Counted from the first letter of the stretch, positions 1 to 9,081 are shown. The stretch: 64,000 nt of DNA from JBPCPM01 sp050999155 (GCA_050999155.1 JBPCPM010000021.1:1-64000); one strand, 5' to 3'. The notes: generated from the sequence alone by a model not told the origin. Numbers and translations: made by a program.

Positions 1-133
1 ACGACCGGGCGTTGGTGCGGGGGTTCGGCGCGTTGTTGCAGCGCTCCTGCCTCGGGGGAGCGGCCCCGCCGCTCAGCGGCCCGGCGGCGCTCCGCCGGCC
101 GCCGAACTCGATCTGCGGCGCCACCGCGCCGAC

Positions 134-1234
134 ATGCGCGGGTCCCTGGGTGGCCTGGCCGTTGCCGCGATCGCGGTGACCGGCCTGCTGACCGCTGTGG
201 AATTCGGCCTCAGCGCCGAGCCGGTCGTCCTCGTCCTCGCCCTGGCGCTCGCCCTGCTGCCGGTGCCGCTGTTCATCGGCCTGGCCCTGTGGATCGACCG
301 CTACGAGCCCGAGCCGCGGGCCCTGGTTCTCGGCACGTTCCTGTGGGGCGCGACCGTCGCCACGTTCGTGGCCGGCATCGTCAACTCGGTGGGGACGCAC
401 ATCGTCGGCCTCAGCCTCGGGGGTGACGTCGGCGAGCTGTACGGAGGCTCGATCTCGGCCCCGGTGGTGGAGGAGGGGGTCAAGGCACTGGCCCTGCTGC
501 TCGTCTACCGGCGGGTCCGCCACGAGTTCAACGGCGTGGTCGACGGGATCGTCTACGCGCTGCTCGTCGGGATCGGCTTCGCCATGACCGAGAACGTCAT
601 CTACTACCTGCAGGGTGCCGCCGAGGAGGGGGTCGTGGGCGCCGTCGGCACGTTCGTCGTCCGGGGGATCGTCTCGCCGCTGGCCCACCCGCTGTTCACC
701 GCGGCCTTCGGGATCGGGCTCGGCATCGCCAGCCGCTCACCGCACGCCCTGGTGCGGATCGCCGCGCCCGTCACAGGCCTCGTCGTCGCCGTCGTGCTGC
801 ACAGCCTGTGGAACACCAGCGCGGTCACCGGGACCTTCGGAACGGTGTTCGTCGGCTTCTTCGTTCCCGCCCTGGCCGCGGTCGCCCTGATCGTGGTGCT
901 GGCCCGGCGCCGCGAGGGGCGGACCATCCGCGCCGAGCTTCAACACGACGTCCGCGCCGGGACCCTGACCGGGTCCGAGGTCGAGGGCCTGGCCTCCCTG
1001 GCCGCGCGCAAGGCGGCGGTCCAGCAGGCCATGAACCGCGGAGGAGAGCAGGCGGCCGATCTCGTCCGGTCCTACCACCACGCGGCGAGCGAGCTCGCCT
1101 TCTTCCGCCTGCGGGCCCGGCGCGGGCTCGGCGGCCGGGACGGCCCGGCGGCGGGCGAGGGTCAGCGCTACGAGACCGCGGTCCGCGTCTACCGAGCTCG
1201 CCTGTCCGAGGCCAGGGCCGGCGGCGGCTGGTGA
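134..1234 (+). CDS. PrsW-family intramembrane metalloprotease (5' end uncertain)
   Basis: The protein is a polytopic membrane protein of about 366 residues with roughly eight hydrophobic segments and a basic cytoplasmic tail. It carries the PrsW/CAAX-protease-type motifs in order: EEGVK (E113, E114), FAMTE (E153) and HPLFTAAFG (H185), followed by HSLWN. In characterised PrsW proteins these conserved acidic and histidine residues form the membrane-embedded metalloprotease site, which cleaves regulators such as anti-sigma factors. The substrate here is unknown, and no anti-sigma factor gene is adjacent. The reading frame is open upstream to the left window edge with no in-frame stop, so the true start may lie before base 1; ATG 134 directly precedes the first hydrophobic segment. 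Confidence 0.8.
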   Translation: MRGSLGGLAVAAIAVTGLLTAVEFGLSAEPVVLVLALALALLPVPLFIGLALWIDRYEPEPRALVLGTFLWGATVATFVAGIVNSVGTHIVGLSLGGDVGELYGGSISAPVVEEGVKALALLLVYRRVRHEFNGVVDGIVYALLVGIGFAMTENVIYYLQGAAEEGVVGAVGTFVVRGIVSPLAHPLFTAAFGIGLGIASRSPHALVRIAAPVTGLVVAVVLHSLWNTSAVTGTFGTVFVGFFVPALAAVALIVVLARRREGRTIRAELQHDVRAGTLTGSEVEGLASLAARKAAVQQAMNRGGEQAADLVRSYHHAASELAFFRLRARRGLGGRDGPAAGEGQRYETAVRVYRARLSEARAGGGW

Positions 1235-1253
1235 GCTGGGCGGTCGGCCGCGT

Positions 1254-1283
1254 TTGACATGCCCCGGGCCGCGGGCATGTCAA
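1254..1283. promoter_or_regulatory. perfect 11-bp inverted repeat upstream of the ytoQ-like gene
   Basis: Arm TTGACATGCCC (1254-1264) and arm GGGCATGTCAA (1273-1283) are exact reverse complements around an 8-nt spacer. The right arm ends 4 nt before the ATG at 1288, and the left arm includes a consensus-like -35 (TTGACA). There is no T-tract, so an operator or RNA hairpin overlapping the promoter is more likely than an intrinsic terminator. Confidence 0.6.
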
Positions 1284-1287
1284 GGGT

Positions 1288-1809
1288 ATGAGCGCCACCG
1301 ACGAAGCACCCCTGGTTGGATCGTTCGTCCCCGCCTCCTCGCCGCCGCCGCGATGGACGGTCTACCTCGCCGGCGAGATCCACAGCGACTGGCGTCAGGA
1401 AATCCAGCAAGGGGTTGCCGGGCTCGCCCTACCGGTGACCTTCACCGGTCCCGTCACCGACCACGGCGCCAGCGACGACTGTGGCGTGGCGATCCTCGGG
1501 GACGAGAACGAGAAGTTCTGGGCCGACCACAAGGGCGCCGGCGTCAACGCGATCCGCACGCAGACGTTGCTCGGCGCCGCCGACATCGTCGTCGTGAAGT
1601 TCGGTGACCAGTACCGGCAGTGGAACGCGGCCTTCGACGCCGGCCAGGCCGCGGCCACCGGCACGCCGCTGATAACCCTCCACGGCCCCGACCTCGACCA
1701 CGCGCTCAAGGAGGTCGACCGGGCCGCGCTGGCCACGGCTCGCGAGCCCGGCCAGGTGGTGGGCATCCTGCGCTACGTGCTCACCGGCCGGCTCGGGGAC
1801 GCACCATGA
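1288..1809 (+). CDS. ytoQ: YtoQ family protein (nucleoside deoxyribosyltransferase-like fold)
   Basis: The 173-residue product matches the YtoQ family seen in Bacillus. After a short N-terminal extension it has WTVYLAGEIHSDWRQEI, a central LPVTFTGPVTDH, then FGDQYRQWNAAFDAG and GTPLITLH. The family is related by fold to nucleoside 2-deoxyribosyltransferases, but its reaction is not established. The gene starts 4 nt after a perfect palindrome. Its stop overlaps the start of the glutamate dehydrogenase gene (ATGA at 1806-1809), so the two are probably translationally coupled and may share a role in amino-nitrogen metabolism (inference). Confidence 0.85.
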   Translation: MSATDEAPLVGSFVPASSPPPRWTVYLAGEIHSDWRQEIQQGVAGLALPVTFTGPVTDHGASDDCGVAILGDENEKFWADHKGAGVNAIRTQTLLGAADIVVVKFGDQYRQWNAAFDAGQAAATGTPLITLHGPDLDHALKEVDRAALATAREPGQVVGILRYVLTGRLGDAP

Positions 1810-3110
1810 GCGACTCGCTGCTCGACGACGCAACCGGCCGGCTCGACCGCGCGATCGAGCACGCTCCCGCAATCTCCGATGACGCGCTGGAGATGCTCAA
1901 GCTGCCGAAGGCGGCGCTGAAGGTCTCCATCCCCGTGCGGATGGACGACGGATCACTGAAGACGTTCGCCGGCTATCGCGTCCGCTACAACGACGTGCGC
2001 GGCCCCACCAAGGGCGGGATCCGCTACCACCCTTCGGTCAACGTCGACGAGACGACCTCGCTGGCCTTCTGGATGACGTTCAAGACCGCCGTCGTCGACC
2101 TGCCGTTCGGGGGCGGCAAGGGCGGGGTCAGCGTCGACCCCAAGAACCTGAGCATGCACGAGCTCGAGCGCCTCAGCCGTGGCTACATCGACCAGATGGC
2201 CGACTTCATCGGTCCCGAGACCGACATCCCTGCGCCTGACGTCTACACGAACGAGATGGTGATGGGCTGGATGATGGACCAGTACTCGATGATCCACCGG
2301 CGGCGCTGCCCGGCCGTGATCACCGGCAAGCCGCTGGCGCTCGGCGGCAGCCTGGGGCGTGGCACGGCGACGGGCGACGGGGCGTTCTACGCAACCCAGG
2401 TCCTGGTCCCGAAGCTCATCGAAAGCGACGGGCTCGGTGGTGGCGATGAGGCGATGACGGTCGCGGTGCAGGGCTTCGGCAACGCCGGCGCGGTGATCGC
2501 AGATCGTCTCGCGCAGGTCGGCTACCGCGTGGTGGCCGTCAGCGATTCCGACGCGACGGTCTACTGCGAGTCGGGGCTTGATATCGTCGCCGCCCGGGAG
2601 CAGAAGGACGAATCCGGCTCCCTGGGCGACGTGGATCTCGGCGCGCTGGGACTCGACGGCCAGGCCGAGCAGCTCGACCGCGATGCGGTGCTGACGCTCG
2701 ACGTCGACATCCTCGTCCCGGCCGCGCTGGAGAACGCGATCACCGCCGACAACGTCGATGACGTCAAGGCCAAGGTGATCGTCGAGGTGGCCAACGGCCC
2801 GGTCTCGCCGGAGGCCGACGACGTACTTGACGACCGCGGCGTCCACGTGATCCCCGACATCCTGGCCAATGCCGGAGGGGTCACGGTCAGCTACTTCGAA
2901 TGGGCCCAGAACCGCTCCGGGGTGCCGTGGACCGAGGACGAGATCCGTGACCGCCTGCGCAAGCGGATGGAGAACGAGAGCGAGACGGTCTGGGAGGTCG
3001 CGGCGATCAAGGAGATCCCAATGCGCACGGCGGCCTACGTCCACGCTCTGTACCGGATCGGCGGGGCCGTGGACGCCAAGGGCTCGTCGAAGACGTTCGC
3101 CTCCGAGTAG
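1806..3110 (+). CDS. gdhA: Glu/Leu/Phe/Val dehydrogenase (glutamate dehydrogenase)
   Basis: The 434-residue protein has the usual length and domain order of hexameric glutamate dehydrogenases. An N-terminal substrate domain contains KGGIRYHPSV, PFGGGKGGV (catalytic lysine region) and PAPDVYTNEMVMGWMMDQYS; a C-terminal Rossmann domain contains GFGNAGAV. It should interconvert glutamate and 2-oxoglutarate plus ammonia in the cytoplasm. The start ATG at 1806 overlaps the stop of the ytoQ-like gene, which rejects the longer in-frame opening that begins at 1620 inside ytoQ. The next gene starts 3 nt after its stop, so all three genes form one operon. Substrate choice between Glu and branched or aromatic amino acids cannot be settled from motifs alone. 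Confidence 0.93.
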   Translation: MSDSLLDDATGRLDRAIEHAPAISDDALEMLKLPKAALKVSIPVRMDDGSLKTFAGYRVRYNDVRGPTKGGIRYHPSVNVDETTSLAFWMTFKTAVVDLPFGGGKGGVSVDPKNLSMHELERLSRGYIDQMADFIGPETDIPAPDVYTNEMVMGWMMDQYSMIHRRRCPAVITGKPLALGGSLGRGTATGDGAFYATQVLVPKLIESDGLGGGDEAMTVAVQGFGNAGAVIADRLAQVGYRVVAVSDSDATVYCESGLDIVAAREQKDESGSLGDVDLGALGLDGQAEQLDRDAVLTLDVDILVPAALENAITADNVDDVKAKVIVEVANGPVSPEADDVLDDRGVHVIPDILANAGGVTVSYFEWAQNRSGVPWTEDEIRDRLRKRMENESETVWEVAAIKEIPMRTAAYVHALYRIGGAVDAKGSSKTFASE

Positions 3111-3113
3111 GTC

Positions 3114-3872
3114 GTGGCCGGCCACGAGAAGCTCGAGTTCCCTGGATCCCAGGGCGTGTCGCTCGCCGCCCGGCTCGAGCTCCCCCACGCCGACGTCAGC
3201 GCGACGGCGCTGTTCGCCCACTGCTTCACCTGCGGCAAGGACGTCCGCGCGGCCTCGCAGATCAGCCGCTCGCTCGCCTCACTGGGCATGGCGGTCCTGC
3301 GCTTCGACTTCACCGGCATCGGCGACAGCGAGGGGGAGTTCGCCAACAAGACGTTCACGGCCAACGTCGAGGACGTCGTGGCCGCGGCGCAGGCGCTCGA
3401 GCAACGGCTCTCGGCGCCCAAGCTGCTGATCGGTCACAGCCTCGGCGGGGCCGCGGTACTGGCTGCCGCGCGCCGGATCGAGGAGGTGGCCGCCGTCGCG
3501 ACGATCGGGGCGCCGGCCCAGCCGGCCCACGTCCGCGAGCTGCTCGCCGGGTCGGCCGAAGAGATCGAGCGCGAAGGCGAGGCGACAGTGGAGATCGCGG
3601 GCCGGGAGTTCCAGGTCGGCCGCGAGCTCCTCGAGGACCTCGAGCGGATCGACCTCGGCGCAGACATCGGCAGTCTCGGCCGGGCACTGCTGGTGTTCCA
3701 CTCGCCGACCGACGACACCGTGGGGATCGACAACGCCCGCCTGATCTTCGACGCGGCCCGCCACCCCAAGAGCTTCGTGACCCTCAGCGGAGCCGATCAC
3801 CTGCTCTCACACCGCGAGGATGGCCAGTACGTCGCCGACGTGATCGCGTCCTGGGTCTCCCGGTACCTGTGA
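3114..3872 (+). CDS. alpha/beta hydrolase (stand-alone form of the hydrolase-OsmC family)
   Basis: This 252-residue hydrolase starts with GTG 3 nt after the glutamate dehydrogenase stop. It shows ALFAHCFTCGKDVRAA, LRFDFTGIGDSEGEF and the nucleophile elbow GHSLGGAAVL, with an Asp near SPTDDTVG and a His in GADHLLS completing a triad. The closest family pattern I know is the N-terminal half of bifunctional alpha/beta hydrolase-OsmC proteins linked to peroxide or thiol stress; the OsmC half is absent. Its substrate is unknown. It lies in the ytoQ-gdh operon. Confidence 0.82.
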   Translation: MAGHEKLEFPGSQGVSLAARLELPHADVSATALFAHCFTCGKDVRAASQISRSLASLGMAVLRFDFTGIGDSEGEFANKTFTANVEDVVAAAQALEQRLSAPKLLIGHSLGGAAVLAAARRIEEVAAVATIGAPAQPAHVRELLAGSAEEIEREGEATVEIAGREFQVGRELLEDLERIDLGADIGSLGRALLVFHSPTDDTVGIDNARLIFDAARHPKSFVTLSGADHLLSHREDGQYVADVIASWVSRYL

Positions 3873-3877
3873 GCGGA

Positions 3878-3883
3878 TAGGGT
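3878..3883 (+). promoter_or_regulatory. -10 hexamer TAGGGT, leaderless promoter
   Basis: TAGGGT ends 6 nt before ATG 3890, which places the predicted transcription start on the start codon itself. No Shine-Dalgarno sequence is present. Confidence 0.6.
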
Positions 3884-3889
3884 TCGGGC

Positions 3890-4987
3890 ATGGCATCTCG
3901 CATCGTCTGCTTCGGCGCCACCGGCTTCACCGGGCGACTGATCGCCGAGCACCTCGTCGGCGCCGGGGCCGAGCCGCTGCTCGCCGGACGCGACGCCGAC
4001 GCCCTCAACGATCTCGCCTCGGAGCTAGGCGGTCTGGAGACACAGGTTGCGGACGTCGATCGGCCCGAATCGGTCGCCGCGCTCGTCCGCGAGGGCGATG
4101 TGCTGGTCACCACCGTCGGCCCCTTCGCAAAGATGGGAGGACCCGCGATCGAGGCGGCGATCGGCCAGGGCGCCACCTATATCGATTCCACCGGCGAACC
4201 CTCGTTCATCCGCGACGTGTTCGAGGGCCATGGGGCACGCGCCTCGGCCGCGGAGGTCGCGCTGCTGACCGCCTTCGGCTTCGACTACGTGCCGGGCAAC
4301 CTCGCGGGGGCGATGGCCCTCGAGCAGGCAGGCAACCGGGCTGTCCGGGTCGATGTCGGCTACTTCGGGCTCGGCGGCGACTCGGACTCGCTGAGCGGAG
4401 GCACCAAGCTCTCGATGGCCGGCGTGATGCTCGACCCGCAGTTCGCCTACCGCGGAGGGAGCGTCGGGACGGTCCGCGGCGCCGAGAGGGTCCGCAGCTT
4501 CGAGCTGCGCGGCAAGGACCGCCAGGCATTCTCGCTCGGAGGTTCCGAGCATTTCGCCCTTCCCCGTCTGCGCCCCGAGCTGCACGAGGTCAACGTCTTT
4601 CTCGGGTCCGGACCGATGTCGAAGGTGATGCAGGGCGTGGGTGCCGTCACCGACGCGCTGACGACGATCCCCGGCGCCCGCTCGGTCGCCCACTCGGCGG
4701 TCGAACGGGTGGTGTCCGGCTCGACCGGCGGGCCGGACGCCCAGAAGCGCGCCGAGGGGGCCTCGCACATCGTGGCCATCGCCTACGACCGCGACGACCA
4801 CAAGCTCGCCGAGGTCCACCTCAACGGCTCGGAGGCCTACACCTTCACCGCGGGCATCATCTCCTGGGCGGCCCGGCAAGCCGCCGACGGTGCGATCGAC
4901 GGGACGGGAGCGCTCGGCCCGGTCGAGGCCCTCGGGCTCGACGAGCTGCGCTCAGGGGCCGCCGAAGCCGGTCTCGCGCCGATCTAG
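3890..4987 (+). CDS. saccharopine dehydrogenase-like NAD(P)-binding reductase
   Basis: The 365-residue protein begins with a Rossmann motif, IVCFGATGFTGRLIAEHL, then LLAGRDADAL, TTVGPFAKMGGPAIEA and YIDSTGEPSFIRDV. This is the arrangement of saccharopine-dehydrogenase-like proteins and of the mycobacterial trans-acting enoyl reductase family. Members of this group are usually stand-alone reductases acting on lipid or polyketide intermediates; the substrate here is not evident. The start is fixed by a TAGGGT hexamer 6 nt upstream. The gene is monocistronic between the gdh operon and a secreted esterase gene. Confidence 0.85.
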   Translation: MASRIVCFGATGFTGRLIAEHLVGAGAEPLLAGRDADALNDLASELGGLETQVADVDRPESVAALVREGDVLVTTVGPFAKMGGPAIEAAIGQGATYIDSTGEPSFIRDVFEGHGARASAAEVALLTAFGFDYVPGNLAGAMALEQAGNRAVRVDVGYFGLGGDSDSLSGGTKLSMAGVMLDPQFAYRGGSVGTVRGAERVRSFELRGKDRQAFSLGGSEHFALPRLRPELHEVNVFLGSGPMSKVMQGVGAVTDALTTIPGARSVAHSAVERVVSGSTGGPDAQKRAEGASHIVAIAYDRDDHKLAEVHLNGSEAYTFTAGIISWAARQAADGAIDGTGALGPVEALGLDELRSGAAEAGLAPI

Positions 4988-5058
4988 CGCCGGTCCGCGA
5001 GCGGCTAGATCGCGGGCTGCGACCGCAGTCGACCGGCGCCGGGATCCCAGGCGCTCGG

Positions 5059-5064
5059 TAGATT
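5059..5064 (+). promoter_or_regulatory. -10 hexamer TAGATT, leaderless promoter
   Basis: TAGATT ends 7 nt before ATG 5072, consistent with transcription starting at or next to the start codon of the secreted esterase gene. Confidence 0.55.
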
Positions 5065-5071
5065 CCCGTCG

Positions 5072-7927
5072 ATGGGGTTCCCGTCGACACGGCACCGCAA
5101 TCGACGATCGCCCCGGAAGCTCCGGCTCGGCGTGCTGCTGTCTGCCGCGACGCTCGCCGCGCTCCTGACCACGGCGCCGCTGGCCGCCGCCACGCTGCCC
5201 TCGGTCGACTCGGGGGCCCGGCCCGGCCCGCCGGTCCTCTACGCCGATCCGCCGTCCCGCTCCCCACTGACGGTGCAGGCGCCGTTCACGGCCGACCCGC
5301 TGCTGGTCTCCGGAACCGACGGCTACCGCGGCGGCGAGTACCTGCACCAGGACTACCTGTTCGACGACATGGGGGCCGACACCAACCCGATCGGCGGCCG
5401 GAGGGGACTGACCACCGGTGGTGACGTCGCCGCCACCAGCGCCGGCGATGTCTACTACCCCACGGGTGAGCGGTACGCGGCGAACGCGGCCGACATCGTC
5501 GAGCTGCGCGTCAAGCCCGACGGCGACGATCTTGTCTACCGGGTCACGCTGAACTCCGTGCTGGAGCCCGACACCACCGTGGTCGGCATCGGGATCGACA
5601 CCCAGGCCGGCGGCGGGCCCGACGCGGCGGTCTCCAAGAGCTGGCCCTCGGGGGCAAAGGTTTCCTCGCAGGGGCTCGACCACTTCATCACCGCGTGGGG
5701 GACCGGGGGCGAGACCTGGGCCTACGACCCGCTGACCCCGGCCCCCGGTGGTCGTGCGTCGTTGCCCGACGGAGCGGTGACGATCGACGCCGAGCTCAAC
5801 CAGATGACCATCCGCGTCCCCCGTTCCACGCTGGACCCAGGGACCGCGACCTGGCGCCACGTCGCCGGCGCGGGCCTGTACGAGGCGGGCGACGGTCCCT
5901 CGCAGCGGTTCAAGGCGGTGCCGGCCGGGGACTCGGGCGGGGCCGACGAGCCCGCGTCCGGCACCCCCTCGGAGGCACCCGGGGTGTTCAACCTGGCCTT
6001 CCGGTTCACCGAGGCCGGCGTCCAGGGGCAAAACGCGACCGACCAGAGCGCCGAGCCGGCCACCGATGTGACCCCGATCGGTCCGGGCGTGTGGTTCGAG
6101 GAGCAGCAGGCCAACCGTCTGGCCGGAACCGGCTGCACCGGCATGGTGGCCGCAGGCGACATCGGCTGCACCGGCTCGTTCTTTGCCGATGTCGACTTCG
6201 CCAAGCTCGCCTCCGGAGCTACCGAGGGCATCCACGGTCCCGGCACCACACAGTCGCGGATCTACCCCTCGTCGCTGGGCCTGCCCGAAGGGTATGACTA
6301 CGAGAAGTTCCCGGCCACCGGCGGTCCGCTGCAGCCGTACCTGATTCGCGTCCCCGAGGGTACGAGCACCGATTCGCCGACCCCGATGACGTGGTCGCTG
6401 CACTCGCTCGGCGGAACCTACACGCAGTACAAGGTCTTCAGCCCCAACCAGCTCGACCAGTTCGGCGACGAGCGCAACAACCTCGTGGTCACCACGCACG
6501 GCCATGGCACCGACGGCTGGTACACCGACGAGGCCGAGTCGGACTTCTTCCAGGTCTGGGCCGATGTCGACCGCCACTTCAACCTCAACCCCGACCGCAC
6601 GTACCTCTCGGGGTACTCGATGGGCGGGTACGGCACCTACAAGCTCGGCTCCCACTACCCGGACCTGTTCGCCAAAGCCTTTACGACGGTCGGCCCTCCG
6701 GCGCGCGGGGTCTGGCTGCCGCCGGCGCCGCCCAACGACGGCGACGGGAACTCCACGGCCTCGACGAACTCTCACCTGGCACTGGAGAACGTCCGCTGGA
6801 TCCCCTTCCTCAACTGGGCGGGTGGCCAGGACCAGCTGGTCCCGATCCCCGGCCCGACGGCCCAGCAGAACCGGTTCGACGAGCTTGGGTTGCGCAGCGA
6901 GCTACGGGTGTTCAACCCCGCGGAGCACTTCACGCTGGCCACGACCGACGCCTGGGACACGGCGCGCGACTTCCTCGGTGACGCCCGCAAGATCGACGAC
7001 CCGAGCCGCGTCGACTACGCCCGGGTTCCGGCGGCCGACCGCGACAAGCTCGGCCTCGTGCACGACCATGCCTACTGGGTCTCCGATGTCGCGCTCCGTC
7101 TGGCGGAGGGCGACCCGGCCACCGAGCCCGCCCGCGGACTGCTGCGCGCCGAGAGCCGCGCCTTCGGCGTGGGGGCGCCAGTGACCGGTCCCCTCAACAG
7201 CGCGGGAGCCGACGCCGGACCGCCGCTGGCCTACGTCGGGACCGGTACCGAGTGGACCGACATCGAGCAGTTCGACAAGGCCAACTGGCTGGAGATCGAC
7301 CTCGACAACGTCAAGGGCGGAACCCTCGACGGCGTCCGGGCCCGCCTGGACGGGACGAAGGCCCTGCGGATCACGGTGCGCAGCGACGGCAAGGCCAGCG
7401 TCCGCCTGAACCTCGACTTCGCCGACGGGACCCGGGCGATCCGGATCACCGGGCCGGGCGACGACCTGCAGGGCACGCTGGCCGACGAGGCCAGCGGTCC
7501 GAGCCTCACCCCCACGGCCGGTGCCTCGCGGAGGACCGTCCGATCGTCGGCGCGGGCCCGTTCGTCTCAGAGTGGCGACCTCGGCGTCAGCAGCGAGGCG
7601 ACCGAGACGCCTTCAGACGATGTGACGATCGACGGAGACGCAGCGACGATCGCCGTGCCCGCTGCCGGGACCCGCACCTACATCCTCGCCCGGGCGGGGA
7701 CGTCCAGCGACAGCAGCGGCGATGACGACGACACGGGCTCGGGCGGCGACGCAGGCTCGGGCGGCGGCTCCTCGCCGGCGGGCACCGTCTCGGCGGCGGC
7801 GGGATCCGGCGGCGGCGCTGGCAACGACCTCGCCTTCACCGGCCTGACCCTATGGCCGCTGGCCCTGCTCGCTCTCTTCCTGATCGGGTCGGGCGCGCTG
7901 CTGGCCCGCCGCCTCCAGCCGCGCTGA
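5072..7927 (+). CDS. secreted esterase/peptidase with LAFTG cell-wall sorting tail
   Basis: The 951-residue protein has a basic N-terminus and hydrophobic signal segment (about residues 10-43). Next comes a beta-rich region of about 250 residues resembling CBM9/glucodextranase-type modules, then an alpha/beta hydrolase domain. The catalytic triad is readable: S516 in GYSMGGYG, D587 in GGQDQLVP, H619 in AEHFTL. A Ser/Gly/Asp-rich linker precedes LAFTG, a hydrophobic stretch and the tail ARRLQPR, the layout of a sortase signal. LAXTG is the motif used by class E sortases of high-GC actinobacteria. The product is therefore predicted to be exported and anchored to peptidoglycan. Substrate is unknown; no sortase gene is in the window. 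The galactose-oxidase-like protein at 34.5-36.9 kb ends in the same signal. Confidence 0.85.
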   Translation: MGFPSTRHRNRRSPRKLRLGVLLSAATLAALLTTAPLAAATLPSVDSGARPGPPVLYADPPSRSPLTVQAPFTADPLLVSGTDGYRGGEYLHQDYLFDDMGADTNPIGGRRGLTTGGDVAATSAGDVYYPTGERYAANAADIVELRVKPDGDDLVYRVTLNSVLEPDTTVVGIGIDTQAGGGPDAAVSKSWPSGAKVSSQGLDHFITAWGTGGETWAYDPLTPAPGGRASLPDGAVTIDAELNQMTIRVPRSTLDPGTATWRHVAGAGLYEAGDGPSQRFKAVPAGDSGGADEPASGTPSEAPGVFNLAFRFTEAGVQGQNATDQSAEPATDVTPIGPGVWFEEQQANRLAGTGCTGMVAAGDIGCTGSFFADVDFAKLASGATEGIHGPGTTQSRIYPSSLGLPEGYDYEKFPATGGPLQPYLIRVPEGTSTDSPTPMTWSLHSLGGTYTQYKVFSPNQLDQFGDERNNLVVTTHGHGTDGWYTDEAESDFFQVWADVDRHFNLNPDRTYLSGYSMGGYGTYKLGSHYPDLFAKAFTTVGPPARGVWLPPAPPNDGDGNSTASTNSHLALENVRWIPFLNWAGGQDQLVPIPGPTAQQNRFDELGLRSELRVFNPAEHFTLATTDAWDTARDFLGDARKIDDPSRVDYARVPAADRDKLGLVHDHAYWVSDVALRLAEGDPATEPARGLLRAESRAFGVGAPVTGPLNSAGADAGPPLAYVGTGTEWTDIEQFDKANWLEIDLDNVKGGTLDGVRARLDGTKALRITVRSDGKASVRLNLDFADGTRAIRITGPGDDLQGTLADEASGPSLTPTAGASRRTVRSSARARSSQSGDLGVSSEATETPSDDVTIDGDAATIAVPAAGTRTYILARAGTSSDSSGDDDDTGSGGDAGSGGGSSPAGTVSAAAGSGGGAGNDLAFTGLTLWPLALLALFLIGSGALLARRLQPR

Positions 7928-7957
7928 CCCGCTTTCGAGCGCGGGCGCTTGGGTGCC

Positions 7958-8326
7958 CTAGCCGAAGTACGAGCCTTGGCCGGCGACCGCGATGAGGACG
8001 ATCAGCAGCACCAACAGCACGGCGCCGATCACCATCAGCACCGTCATGATCACCCCGAGCCACTTGCCGACCTTGGCGATGCCGCGGCCGTCGTAGACGC
8101 CGGGGTTGGCGTCGATCGTGCGCAGGGTCTTGGTGCCCTGGTACCAGGCGAACGGGGCGAACAGCGGGAACAGGGCCATCCCGGCGATACCCAGGATCAG
8201 GGCAACCTCGGCGCCCGGCGCGTTCTCGCGTTGCACCGCCGGCGGAGCTGGGGGGCGCGCTTCGGCGGGCTCCGGGGCGGCGGGAGCGACCTCCCGGCTG
8301 GAGGGTGGGGGCAGGGCGTCGGCCAC
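7958..8326 (-). CDS. DUF4190-type two-helix membrane protein
   Basis: The 122-residue protein has a Pro/Ala-rich cytoplasmic N-terminus of about 40 residues and two transmembrane segments separated by a short polar loop, AWYQGTKTLRTID, which is the DUF4190 pattern. Such proteins are small membrane proteins of unknown function. The GTG start at 8326 lies 8 nt downstream of a TAGGCT hexamer that overlaps the stop codon of the SDR gene upstream on this strand, so it probably has its own promoter. Confidence 0.75.
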   Translation of the reverse strand: MADALPPPSSREVAPAAPEPAEARPPAPPAVQRENAPGAEVALILGIAGMALFPLFAPFAWYQGTKTLRTIDANPGVYDGRGIAKVGKWLGVIMTVLMVIGAVLLVLLIVLIAVAGQGSYFG

Positions 8327-8334
8327 GGGCCGGA

Positions 8335-8340
8335 AGCCTA
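8335..8340 (-). promoter_or_regulatory. -10 hexamer TAGGCT overlapping the SDR stop codon
   Basis: The hexamer reads TAGGCT on the minus strand from 8340 to 8335. Its first three bases are the TAG stop of the SDR gene, and it ends 8 nt before the GTG start at 8326. Confidence 0.5.
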
Positions 8341-9081
8341 CTTCTGCCCGGTCGGCATGACCAGTACCTCGGAGACGTTCATCCGCTGGGGCGAGGTGAC
8401 GGCGAAGCGCACGGCTTCGGCGATGTCCTCGGGCTGGAGGATCTCGCCGATCTTCTCCATCATCTCCTCGGCGGCCTCCTGCACCTGCTCGTTGTTGTGG
8501 CTGGCCAGCTCGGTGTCAACGAACCCCGGCTCGATTGCCGTCACGCGGACGCCGATGTTCAGCGCCTCCTGGCGCAGAGCCTCGGAGAAGCCGGTGAGCC
8601 CAAACTTCGTGAAGTTGTAGACGGCGGCGAACGCCCCGGCCCGGCGGCCGGCCACCGAGGAGACGTTGACGATGTGGCCGCCGCCGCGCTGCTCCATCAA
8701 GGGCAGGGCCGGGTGGGTGCACCACAGGACGCCCTTGATGTTGACGTCGATCATCCGCTCCCAATTCTCCTTGTCGGCCCCCATCACGGGTCCGAGCAAC
8801 ATCACGCCGGCGTTGTTGACCATGATGTCCAGCCCGCCGAACTCCTCGGCAGCGCCGTTGACAAAATCCTCGGCCTGCTGTTGGTCGGTGACATCGACCG
8901 GGATCACCGCGGTCTTCCCGCCACCATCGTTGATGTCGGAGGCCAGGGACTTCAGGCGATCCTCGCGCCGGGCTCCCAGCACGACGGACGCACCTTCGGA
9001 GGACAGCGAGCGGGCGATGGCGTCCCCGATGCCCGACGACGCTCCGGTGATTGCCGCGACCTTGCCGTCAAGTGCTCCCAT
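8338..9081 (-). CDS. short-chain dehydrogenase/reductase
   Basis: The 247-residue protein is a classical SDR. The cofactor motif AITGASSGIGDAIA lies near the N-terminus with GARRED after strand two, favouring NADP(H). NNAGVMLLGP, the catalytic serine in VNVSSVAGR and the YxxxK pair in YNFTKFG follow. It resembles the broad group of clavaldehyde-dehydrogenase/YdfG-like SDRs; the substrate cannot be assigned. The ATG at 9081 begins the Rossmann strand directly (MGALDGKVAAITG), so the much longer in-frame opening to 9744, antisense-like inside the next gene, is rejected. It lies downstream of the dienelactone hydrolase on the same strand. Confidence 0.9.
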   Translation of the reverse strand: MGALDGKVAAITGASSGIGDAIARSLSSEGASVVLGARREDRLKSLASDINDGGGKTAVIPVDVTDQQQAEDFVNGAAEEFGGLDIMVNNAGVMLLGPVMGADKENWERMIDVNIKGVLWCTHPALPLMEQRGGGHIVNVSSVAGRRAGAFAAVYNFTKFGLTGFSEALRQEALNIGVRVTAIEPGFVDTELASHNNEQVQEAAEEMMEKIGEILQPEDIAEAVRFAVTSPQRMNVSEVLVMPTGQK

